8,161 bases of DNA from Armatimonadota bacterium (lineage in GTDB: Bacteria; Armatimonadota; Armatimonadia; Armatimonadales; Armatimonadaceae). Of this stretch, positions 1 through 5,520 are shown in pieces (within the stretch, counting starts at the first letter, position 1; each line of letters opens with the position of its first letter). Location of the stretch: contig JAURHZ010000097.1 of NCBI GenBank assembly GCA_030833025.1, forward strand, positions 1 to 8,161, written 5' to 3'. The notes beneath the pieces were generated by a model, which saw only the letters and a program-made list of their open reading frames with translations, was not told the origin of the DNA and did no database searches. Both the position numbers and the translations under genes were made by a program.

Positions 1-320
1 CCATCCTCGATGCTCGTGCACGTGTCCGTGAAGGAGACACCATCTCTGAGCCGTTGTATAAGTCGAAGATGTTCCCTCCGATGGTTATTCAGATGATCTC
101 CATCGGGCAGGAAGCAGGTTCGCTTGACACCATGCTTTCAAAGATTGCTGACTTCTACGATGGTGAAGTTGATGCCGCGATTGCATCGCTGACCGCGGCA
201 ATCGAACCTCTCCTCATCGTCTTCCTCGGTGTAACGGTTGGATACATCGTTATCGCGATGTTCCTTCCGCTCGTCGGACTCATCCAGGGTCTCTCTGGTG
301 GTGGTGGCGACGAAGAATAA
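1..320 (+). CDS. pilC: Type IV pilus / type II secretion inner-membrane platform protein PilC/GspF, C-terminal part (5' truncated by window edge)
   Basis: The open frame enters from the left edge (first full codon at base 3) and ends at TAA 318-320, giving the last 105 residues. These match the second T2SSF domain of PilC/GspF proteins: a 'FPPMVIQMISIGQEAGSLD' stretch (the family's G-E-x-x-G motif, here with Gln in the usual Glu position), then 'MLSKIADFYDGEVD', then a long hydrophobic segment ending in 'IVIAMFLPLVGLI', the usual last membrane helix. The tail is short, Gly-rich and acidic (GGGGDEE). The family sits in the inner membrane and links the assembly ATPase to pilin insertion. The prepilin peptidase gene follows in the same reading frame after a terminator, which supports a pilus role, although GspF of a type II secretion system cannot be excluded from this fragment. 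Confidence 0.93.
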   Translation, partial: ILDARARVREGDTISEPLYKSKMFPPMVIQMISIGQEAGSLDTMLSKIADFYDGEVDAAIASLTAAIEPLLIVFLGVTVGYIVIAMFLPLVGLIQGLSGGGGDEE

Positions 321-344
321 ACTGGCGTTTCGGCGAAAGCACAC

Positions 345-373
345 TGCCCGGGGCATCCGCCCCGGGCATTTTT
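345..373 (+). terminator. Rho-independent terminator after pilC
   Basis: A perfect 9-bp, very GC-rich stem (TGCCCGGGG at 345-353 pairing with CCCCGGGCA at 360-368) encloses the 6-base loop CATCCG. Five T residues follow directly at 369-373. It lies 25 bases after the pilC stop and 23 bases before the earliest possible pilD start. It should end most pilC transcription, leaving pilD to read-through or to a promoter of its own in very little space. Confidence 0.92.
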
Positions 374-395
374 ATATGCCGGCATCGGCCGGAGA

Positions 396-1826
396 TTGTA
401 CGATACACACGTGAGTATTGGAGAGTGGCCACTTCCAGAGTGGTTTTGGTACCCCGTTATCTTCGGCTACGGCGCGATCGTAGGCTCGTTTCTCAACGTG
501 CTCATTTATCGTCTGCCACTCGGGAAACACCTCTCCAACCCACCATCCACTTGCCCTAACTGTAACTACGCACTCACGTTCTGGGACAACATCCCGCTGT
601 TGTCATTCTTGTCGCTCCGGGGCCGCTGTCGCCTCTGCCGCATCCCGATAAGCTGGCGGTACTTCTGTGTCGAGCTAGTCACTGCGTGTCTTTGGACACT
701 GCTTTACCATCAGGTAGCCACAAACTCGCCACTGTCCTGGATTGACTTTGTCCTGCAGGCCTTGATCATCGCTGTTCTGGTCGCCTTAGTCTTTATCGAT
801 TTGGATCACTTCATCGCACCTGATGAGCTTAATATTGTCATCGGGGTATTCGCCTTTGGGCGTGACATCGCTACGGTCGCGTTGGCATATTTCATCGGCG
901 GGGATGCCCTAAAGGAAGCCATCACGCGCTATACGTACATGGGGTGGCTCCCTGTAGCCATCATGGGAGCGCTTGCTTACGCCGGGGTTCTGTTCGCACT
1001 TAGTGTGGGGACTTTCGTGTACTATGCCCGCCTTGAGACGGAGTCGGTCATCGCGTGTATCATCCGCTACTTCCGCTTTGAAGAGGAAGAAGTGGTTCCA
1101 AGTGTTGCGGCCACGAGCATCGATACCCAAGCAGATGCTCAGTCAGTGGAAGTAGCGAGCCATGCGGAACCCGATGACTCTGATCCTCCACGTCTTGCGA
1201 TGTCTCCCGCGTTTCTCTGTGCAATCTCGGCGGCTGTGCTGTTTCCACTGGTTCAGTGGTACTCGGTGGCGGCATTTGTGCTCCCGCTCTTGTTATTCAT
1301 CTTCATCACCCGGGAACGCGGCGAAGCGTTTGCTTCCGCCGCAGGCCGTTTTTTCCGCTCAGCAGATCTTGGTCCACCGACATCTACCGATAAGACCGCA
1401 CAAGCAGCCCACGATGATGCGGCAGCATTTGCCAAGGAAGCTGAGACAGGGCAACACGGAGGGATGGGCCTCGGGGACGTGAAGCTTGCAATTGGCCTAG
1501 GCGCGATATTGGGCCCGGGTCTGGCGCTTCTTTCACTCGGCTTTGCCACATTTGTTGGTGCGGTTACCGGCATCTCGATGGCTGCAAAGCACGGACGTAC
1601 ACTCAAGTTGAGCTTGCCATTCGTACCGTTTATGGCCGCAGGTGCCATCATTACAATGCTCTACGGTTCACAAATCGTGGGGTGGTATATGAACATTCTT
1701 TACCCACCGCCGCCGCGTGTCCGCACTGCAGGTGAAGTCATTCGCGAGCAAAAGCGGTTGGAGCGGCTGCAGCGTGAGCGCAGCCGCATCGTAGACCCGA
1801 CAGCTAACCAGCCTGCAAAAAACTAG
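396..1826 (+). CDS. pilD: Prepilin peptidase (PilD type, A24 aspartic peptidase), enlarged form
   Basis: This integral membrane enzyme cleaves the leader of type IV prepilins and, in bifunctional members, N-methylates the new end. Residues 17-42 carry the family start (GAIVGSFLNVLIYRLP). Two CxxC pairs (C53/C56 and C78/C81) bracket 'WDNIPLLSFL', as in full PilD proteins with the methylase-type N-terminal domain. The catalytic aspartates are D135 in 'FIDLDHFIAPDE' and D361 in 'GMGLGDVKL' (GxGD motif). The protein has 476 residues against roughly 250-290 usually. The excess is mainly an insertion at about residues 205-350, with acidic, Ala/Asp-rich linkers around an extra hydrophobic segment (272-304), plus a charged tail (437-476). 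The start is uncertain: TTG396 is the first possible codon, but its GGAG (391-394) is only one base away. GTG411 is the alternative and would remove five residues. The stop overlaps that of the convergent STAS gene. Confidence 0.93.
   Translation: MYDTHVSIGEWPLPEWFWYPVIFGYGAIVGSFLNVLIYRLPLGKHLSNPPSTCPNCNYALTFWDNIPLLSFLSLRGRCRLCRIPISWRYFCVELVTACLWTLLYHQVATNSPLSWIDFVLQALIIAVLVALVFIDLDHFIAPDELNIVIGVFAFGRDIATVALAYFIGGDALKEAITRYTYMGWLPVAIMGALAYAGVLFALSVGTFVYYARLETESVIACIIRYFRFEEEEVVPSVAATSIDTQADAQSVEVASHAEPDDSDPPRLAMSPAFLCAISAAVLFPLVQWYSVAAFVLPLLLFIFITRERGEAFASAAGRFFRSADLGPPTSTDKTAQAAHDDAAAFAKEAETGQHGGMGLGDVKLAIGLGAILGPGLALLSLGFATFVGAVTGISMAAKHGRTLKLSLPFVPFMAAGAIITMLYGSQIVGWYMNILYPPPPRVRTAGEVIREQKRLERLQRERSRIVDPTANQPAKN
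1763..1787. repeat. GC-rich inverted repeat near the 3' end of pilD
   Basis: GCGGCTGC (1763-1770) pairs perfectly with GCAGCCGC (1780-1787) across a 9-base loop. It lies inside the pilD tail coding for 'ERLQRERSR' and about 36-60 bases beyond the stop of the convergent STAS gene. It could be a transcript 3'-end structure for the STAS message. Neither strand has a T-run directly after it, so it is not a standard intrinsic terminator and may simply reflect Arg/Leu/Gln codons. Confidence 0.35.
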
Positions 1827-2191
1827 GCCGGGATACCTTGACGGTGTGGGCGAACTTTTCGCCATGCCTTGCGATACCAAGCACGTCGCGCATCCGTAGT
1901 CACTTCAAATGCTCCACCAAGGAGCTCTAGGTTTCGGAGTACTTTGCTATTACGGGATGCGAGTACACGGATCATAATCCCGTGGCTTGCAAGTGACTGT
2001 TGCAGGGCAAGTAGCCACCGCAGCCCGCTGCTATCCGCGTATTCTGCTGCCGTTGTATCGACAACCAGTGACTTTGCACCGCGCTGCTTCATTGCTGCAC
2101 GTATTCCAAGGATGTCTGGTCCACCCGTTAAGGGAGAACATAGGCGAAGTAACCACGTCCGGCCAACATCATAGAGACGGAATAGAATCAT
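1823..2191 (-). CDS. STAS-domain protein (anti-sigma factor antagonist / SpoIIAA-like)
   Basis: A single STAS domain of 122 residues. Key features are 'GGPDILGIRAAMKQRG' (helix 1 region), the strand 'SLVVDTTAAEYADSSGL' with the D53-S54-S55-G56-L57 motif where SpoIIAA/RsbV proteins are phosphorylated by an anti-sigma kinase, then 'LLALQQSL', 'IMIRVLASRNSKVLRNLELLG' and 'FEVTTDARRAW'. The family works by partner switching with serine kinases that hold a sigma factor or another effector. The tail (about 104-122) is strongly basic. The start ATG 2189-2191 is chosen because GGGGAGAG (2197-2204 on the reverse strand) precedes it with a 7-base gap; a start at 2212 would put that site inside the gene. 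No kinase, phosphatase or sigma factor is adjacent, so its partner is unknown. It converges on pilD with a 4-base overlap and is divergent from the sugar operon. Confidence 0.85.
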   Translation of the reverse strand: MILFRLYDVGRTWLLRLCSPLTGGPDILGIRAAMKQRGAKSLVVDTTAAEYADSSGLRWLLALQQSLASHGIMIRVLASRNSKVLRNLELLGGAFEVTTDARRAWYRKAWRKVRPHRQGIPA

Positions 2192-2241
2192 TGAAACTCT
2201 CCCCAAAAGCATTCGAAAGCAGCTGTGATCCCCGTGGGTGA

Positions 2242-2259
2242 CAGAACGACTTTGTTCTG
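2242..2259. repeat. Inverted repeat, possible operator near the STAS start
   Basis: CAGAAC (2242-2247) and GTTCTG (2254-2259) are a perfect 6-bp inverted repeat around a 6-base spacer. It is nested inside a second, wider dyad, TGACA (2239-2243) and TGTCA (2266-2270). It lies about 50-70 bases upstream of the STAS start codon, where an operator or promoter would be expected. The binding factor is unknown. Confidence 0.4.
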
Positions 2260-2311
2260 AATCAATGTCACTGCTATCGATGTGACGTAAAACTGGATGA
2301 GATTAGTTCCC

Positions 2312-2331
2312 CGTGTGGAGAAGTCCACACG
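2312..2331. repeat. Perfect 8-bp inverted repeat (operator or hairpin)
   Basis: CGTGTGGA (2312-2319) and TCCACACG (2324-2331) are perfectly complementary across the 4-base loop GAAG. There is no T-run after it on either strand, so it is not an intrinsic terminator. It lies about 205-225 bases upstream of the sugar-binding protein start, in the middle of the divergent region. It could be an operator or an RNA hairpin. Confidence 0.5.
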
Positions 2332-2395
2332 CATTTACTCAGACGGCTGGATGCGAAGGTTCCCAGTGATTCCCCTTGCATTCGGATGCTGCTTA

Positions 2396-2427
2396 CCGCT
2401 ACATTGCATCATTCTGCAATTTAGCGG
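2396..2427. promoter_or_regulatory. Two-part 32-base palindrome upstream of the sugar operon
   Basis: The outer arms CCGCTA (2396-2401) and TAGCGG (2422-2427) pair perfectly. After one mismatch position (C2402/T2421), the inner arms ATTGCA (2403-2408) and TGCAAT (2415-2420) also pair perfectly, leaving the loop TCATTC. Twelve of 13 arm positions match, and a G-run follows at 2428-2430. It sits about 110-140 bases before the ATG of the binding protein. As DNA it could be the operator of a dimeric or tetrameric regulator; as RNA it would be a long leader hairpin. It has no T-tract and no central CG as in typical LacI-family sites, so the factor cannot be named. Confidence 0.55.
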
Positions 2428-2523
2428 GGGGTAACTCGCACTTTGCTCTGAAATGCCAGTTAATGCAGTGTGCAATGGATGCACGCACTTGTCAGCTGGC
2501 TGGCGATTGGTGCCTTGAAAGAC

Positions 2524-2529
2524 GGAGGG
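2524..2529 (+). promoter_or_regulatory. Ribosome binding site that fixes the binding-protein start
   Basis: GGAGGG ends 6 bases before ATG 2536-2538. It rules out the upstream in-frame GTG at 2470, which has no comparable site and would place non-signal sequence ahead of the lipoprotein leader. Confidence 0.85.
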
Positions 2530-2535
2530 TGGACA

Positions 2536-3828
2536 ATGATGACACCGCGTAGAGCAGTTATAACCGCACTTGGTGGCATCCTTGCCGCGCCTGGCATCCT
2601 GTCTGGATGCTCATCGAGTGTCATCGGCGGTCGAAAGCAAACCACAATTCGATTTTGGAATGGCTTTACTGGTCCTGATGGTCGCACAATGCTGGGGCTG
2701 GTCCGTAAGTTTAATGCCGAAAACCCTGATGTTCATGTCGTCATGCAGCGCATGGACTGGGGGACGTTTTACAACAAGCTCTTCGTTGCCGGACTTGGCG
2801 GTCGGGCACCTGAGTGCTTTGTCCTCCACACACGTGCGATGTTGCGCTTCGCATTAGCTGGCTTTGCGACTCCCCTTGACACCTTTGTTGCAAGTCAGAA
2901 CGGCTTACCTGAACAAGATTTTGAACCGGGTGTTTGGGATGCGACAACCTATCGGAAAGAGCATTTCGGCATCCCGCTTGATGTTCATGCGATGGGGATG
3001 TACACCAACCGCGCGCTGCTCAAAGAAGCTGGTTGGAATCCAGATACGCCTCCGGTAAATGCTGATGAGTTCATCGATGTTTGTAAGCGTGTCCGCAAGC
3101 TGCCAAAGGGAGAATCTGAGCGCTACGGGTTTGTCTTCACGAACTTAGAAACTAATGGCTATACGCTGATTCGACAGTTTGGCGGCAATGTCTTTACTCC
3201 TGACATGCAGACATGTATCCTCAACAGTCCTGAAAATCAAAATGGCTTGACATTTGGACGTTCGCTCATCGAAGATGGCCTGGTCCCAAGCCCCGAAAAC
3301 TTTGATGCATGGATTGGTTTCCGGCAAGGCCGGGTGGCGATGGCATTTGAAGGCATTTATATGCTTGCCGATCTTCAACGTCAAAAGGACCTCGACTATG
3401 GAGGCGCCCCGGTTCCGCAATTTGGGACAACGAAAGCGGTCTGGGCGGATTCTCACAATCTCTGTATGCGCCGCGGACTCGACTCTGTAACGGCGGCTGC
3501 AACATGGCGCTTCATGCGGTTTCTGTCCAATAACAGCTTGGATTGGGCTCTTGGGGGACAAATCCCAACCCGTGTCAGTCAGCTTGAAAGCCCTGAATTT
3601 GCGAAAATGGAAGTTCAGGCACAATTTGCAAAGCAAGTCAAAATCGTGAAGTACCATCCGAAAGTGCCGTTCATCTTTGAATACCTGACGGAGTTCACGC
3701 TTGCTGTGGAGAAGATCCTTCGAGGTCGCGAAAAGGCGCCAGTAGCGCTGAAGACCGCCGAGGATAACATCAACCGCATTATTGATCGGCAGCGAAAGCA
3801 AGGCGTTTCAGGAGGTGACCAGGCATGA
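2536..3828 (+). CDS. Extracellular solute-binding protein of a carbohydrate ABC transporter (family 1, lipoprotein)
   Basis: 430 residues. The N-terminus is a lipoprotein leader: a twin-arginine pair (R5-R6), a hydrophobic core (AVITALGGILAAPGIL) and the lipobox L22-S23-G24-C25, so the mature protein should be anchored by a lipidated Cys25 outside the inner membrane. The body fits family 1 sugar-binding proteins: 'TTIRFWNGFTGPDG', a 'LVRKFNAENPDVHV' helix-strand unit, 'FGIPLDVHAMGMYTNRALLKEAGW', 'GRVAMAFEGIYMLADLQ' and the 'AATWRFMRFLS' helix. These proteins bind sugars or oligosaccharides and deliver them to the permease pair. ATG2536 follows GGAGGG by 6 bases; ATG2539 directly after it is a possible alternative. 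The stop overlaps the next start (ATGA), so the genes are translationally coupled. The exact sugar cannot be read from the sequence. RR-x-x plus a hydrophobic core is also Tat-compatible, but export route is uncertain. Confidence 0.93.
   Translation: MMTPRRAVITALGGILAAPGILSGCSSSVIGGRKQTTIRFWNGFTGPDGRTMLGLVRKFNAENPDVHVVMQRMDWGTFYNKLFVAGLGGRAPECFVLHTRAMLRFALAGFATPLDTFVASQNGLPEQDFEPGVWDATTYRKEHFGIPLDVHAMGMYTNRALLKEAGWNPDTPPVNADEFIDVCKRVRKLPKGESERYGFVFTNLETNGYTLIRQFGGNVFTPDMQTCILNSPENQNGLTFGRSLIEDGLVPSPENFDAWIGFRQGRVAMAFEGIYMLADLQRQKDLDYGGAPVPQFGTTKAVWADSHNLCMRRGLDSVTAAATWRFMRFLSNNSLDWALGGQIPTRVSQLESPEFAKMEVQAQFAKQVKIVKYHPKVPFIFEYLTEFTLAVEKILRGREKAPVALKTAEDNINRIIDRQRKQGVSGGDQA
3810..3818 (+). promoter_or_regulatory. 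Near-perfect Shine-Dalgarno for the first permease, inside the upstream gene
   Basis: AGGAGGTGA lies within the last codons of the binding-protein gene; its AGGAGGT core ends 8 bases before ATG 3825-3827. It is an almost perfect anti-SD match and supports strong, coupled translation of the permease. Confidence 0.8.
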
Positions 3829-4688
3829 AACCACGTGCAAGTGGCTGGATATTCGCAGCACCTTATCTAACACTTTTCACAGCTTTCGTAGTGGGGCCAT
3901 TGGTATTTGGTTTTGCTCTTAGCCTGTTTCGCTGGGAATTGTTGTCCAATGTCAAGCCAACCTTTGTCGGCTTTGAAAACTATGCAGAAGCATTCCGCGA
4001 TCCCTATGTACATCAGGCACTAGGAGCAACACTCCGCTTTGTCTGGATGGCGGTGCCTGCAACCATTTTGCTTGCACTTGTCATTGCGACGGGGCTTAAC
4101 GCCGTAGCTGGAAAGCGACAAGGATTTTGGAGGGCAGCCATTTATGTCCCTCACCTACTGACCGTTAGCGTCGCAGGTATCCTTTGGAGATGGTTTTACA
4201 ACAAAGAATTTGGCATCCTGAACGCGCTGCTTAGGCCGATTGGAATTGAAGTTCCCTGGCTGTCCGACCCCGCATGGGCGATGCCAGCCATCGTTCTAAT
4301 GACCCTCTGGTGGACGCTTGGAGGGCCATCGGTGGTCCTGCTATCGGGCCTACAAAACATCCCGGTTAGCTACCTCGAAGCCGCAAGCCTTGATGGCGCA
4401 ACGCCGGTACAGCGCTATTTCAGAATCATTCTTCCGCTGCTTCGGCCAGTGTTGCTTTTCGTAACCGTGATGCACGTGATTGGTGGATTTCAAGTGTTCG
4501 GGCAAGTCTACATGATTACGCGTGGCGGACCGGAGCTCTCAACCCGATCACTGGTTCAGTACATTTACGAAACGGCATTCAACAACTACCGTATGGGCTA
4601 TGCAGCGGCACTGTCATGGATTCTGTTTGCTGTCATCGCCATCTTCACTCTTGTGCAGTTCCGCCTGATGCGGGAGGAGCGATCCTGA
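3825..4688 (+). CDS. Sugar ABC transporter permease, MalF/UgpA-like
   Basis: 287 residues, normal for this family. About six hydrophobic helices are visible (approximately 9-34, 70-92, 104-125, 152-175, 207-230, 258-279). The cytoplasmic EAA loop that docks on the ATPase is intact at 185-204 (E-A-A-S-L-D-G-A ... I-L-P). The 'GGFQVFGQVYMITRGGP' stretch is typical of the MalF-side subunit. It forms a heterodimer with the next gene product in the inner membrane. The start overlaps the binding-protein stop (ATGA). Its own stop shares one base with the next ATG (TGATG). No codons or motifs look degraded. Confidence 0.94.
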   Translation: MKPRASGWIFAAPYLTLFTAFVVGPLVFGFALSLFRWELLSNVKPTFVGFENYAEAFRDPYVHQALGATLRFVWMAVPATILLALVIATGLNAVAGKRQGFWRAAIYVPHLLTVSVAGILWRWFYNKEFGILNALLRPIGIEVPWLSDPAWAMPAIVLMTLWWTLGGPSVVLLSGLQNIPVSYLEAASLDGATPVQRYFRIILPLLRPVLLFVTVMHVIGGFQVFGQVYMITRGGPELSTRSLVQYIYETAFNNYRMGYAAALSWILFAVIAIFTLVQFRLMREERS

Positions 4689-5518
4689 TGAACAAAAAGT
4701 CCTTACGGTTGTTCTCGGCAGAAGTCGCGATGGGAGTTGGGTCTCTCTTCTTCGTTATTCCGTGCATCCTCCTTGTTCTTGCCGCGTTCAAGCCAGACAG
4801 TGAAATCGTAAAGTTTCAGGGCATCCTGCCAAAGCAGTGGACGCTCGCAAACTTCCAAGAGGTCCTCGGGAATCCTGAAGAAATTCCACTTCTACGCTGG
4901 TTGCTTAACTCTGTCATCATTTCGATATCAACCGCAACGCTGGTACTGACGGTTTCATCGCTTGCCGCATGGAGCATGGCGCGCCTCCGTCTTCCCGGAA
5001 AGCCACTTGTTTACGGAACCATCCTCGCGACATTAATGGTCCCCGGGCAAATCCTCTTAGTGCCGATTTACCTTCTGCTGAACACGCTTGGCTGGCTGGA
5101 CACCCCGCTGGCTCTCATCGTCCCGGCTGCCGGAGGCGCATTTGGTGTCTTCATGCTGCACCAGTTCTTCCTTGGAATCCCGAAGGATTTGGAGGAGGCT
5201 GCGGCACTCGATGGCTGTAGCCGGATGTCGACATTTATCAATGTCATCGTGCCACTCAGCCGGGCCCCAATGGCCACGTTGTTCATTTTTACCTTCGTCG
5301 GCTCGTGGAATGACTTTCTCGGACCGCTGGTATTCCTCGATAGCCTTGAGCGCTACACACTCCCGGTTGGAATCGCATTGTTTCAGACCAGCTACTTTAC
5401 GGAATACGGCCTCACACTAGCCGCTAGTCTCCTCTGCACCCTGCCTACTTTCATCGCCTTTATGATCTTCCAGCGACAAATCATCAGTGGTATGGCAGCA
5501 TCCGGGATGAAGGAATAG
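4688..5518 (+). CDS. Carbohydrate ABC transporter permease, MalG/UgpE-like
   Basis: 276 residues, the usual family size. It begins with a hydrophobic helix (about 13-34) and carries the MalG-side signatures 'WTLANFQEVL', 'WLLNSVIISI', 'LMVPGQILLVPIYLLL', an intact EAA loop (E170-A-A-A-L-D-G-C ... P189) and 'GSWNDFLGPLVFL'. It ends in 'ISGMAASGMKE', matching the family's usual Gly-rich C-terminus. ATG4688 is preferred because AGGAG (4675-4679) lies 8 bases upstream and the start overlaps the previous stop by one base. An upstream in-frame start at 4616 would add a Cys/His-rich stretch unlike any permease. It pairs with the previous permease. No ATPase gene follows; the next gene starts 2 bases after this stop. 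Confidence 0.94.
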   Translation: MNKKSLRLFSAEVAMGVGSLFFVIPCILLVLAAFKPDSEIVKFQGILPKQWTLANFQEVLGNPEEIPLLRWLLNSVIISISTATLVLTVSSLAAWSMARLRLPGKPLVYGTILATLMVPGQILLVPIYLLLNTLGWLDTPLALIVPAAGGAFGVFMLHQFFLGIPKDLEEAAALDGCSRMSTFINVIVPLSRAPMATLFIFTFVGSWNDFLGPLVFLDSLERYTLPVGIALFQTSYFTEYGLTLAASLLCTLPTFIAFMIFQRQIISGMAASGMKE

Positions 5519-5520
5519 CG

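Larger units (their letters stand above)
2192..2535. other. Divergent intergenic region between the STAS gene and the sugar operon
   Basis: These 344 bases hold no open frame with a recognisable product. The region must contain the STAS promoter (reverse strand) and the sugar-operon promoter (forward strand). No -35/-10 pair close to consensus stands out on either strand. It contains three clear inverted repeats (2242-2259, 2312-2331, 2396-2427) and a fourth weaker one at 2468-2486 (GTGTGCA / TGCACGC, with one G-T wobble). Its last 12 bases form the ribosome binding site of the binding-protein gene. The density of dyads suggests regulator binding or a structured leader; this is inference. Confidence 0.7.

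Noticed and set aside
1253..1651. 132-residue reverse-strand open frame inside pilD
   Set aside because: Low-complexity Ala/Pro/Ser translation antisense to conserved PilD coding sequence, including the GLGD catalytic motif; no independent support.
2192..2212. STAS protein starting at the ATG ending at 2212
   Set aside because: The GGGGAGAG ribosome site would be inside the coding region; the start at 2191 has correct spacing.
2242..2259. LexA/SOS box
   Set aside because: GAAC and GTTC halves are 6 bases apart rather than the 4 of the Gram-positive-type box, and neither adjacent gene is an SOS function.
2312..2331. Intrinsic terminator for the STAS or sugar operon
   Set aside because: Stable hairpin, but no T-run follows on either strand and it lies upstream of both genes, not downstream.
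2378..2406. Sigma-70 type promoter TTGCAT - 18 bases - TACATT
   Set aside because: Only 3 of 6 and 4 of 6 matches to consensus, and the -10 would overlap the palindrome; too weak to list as a promoter.
2470..2535. Longer binding-protein gene starting at GTG2470
   Set aside because: No ribosome site fits it, the added residues (MQWMHALVSW...) do not form a leader, and the GGAGGG plus ATG2536 pair gives a proper lipoprotein signal with lipobox.
3145..3801. 218-residue reverse-strand open frame inside the binding-protein gene
   Set aside because: No recognisable domain, and it is fully antisense to a well-supported gene; it is a shadow frame.
4616..4687. Second permease starting at 4616 inside the first permease
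   Set aside because: It would add a Cys/His-rich stretch not found in permeases; ATG4688 has a good ribosome site and the usual one-base stop/start overlap.
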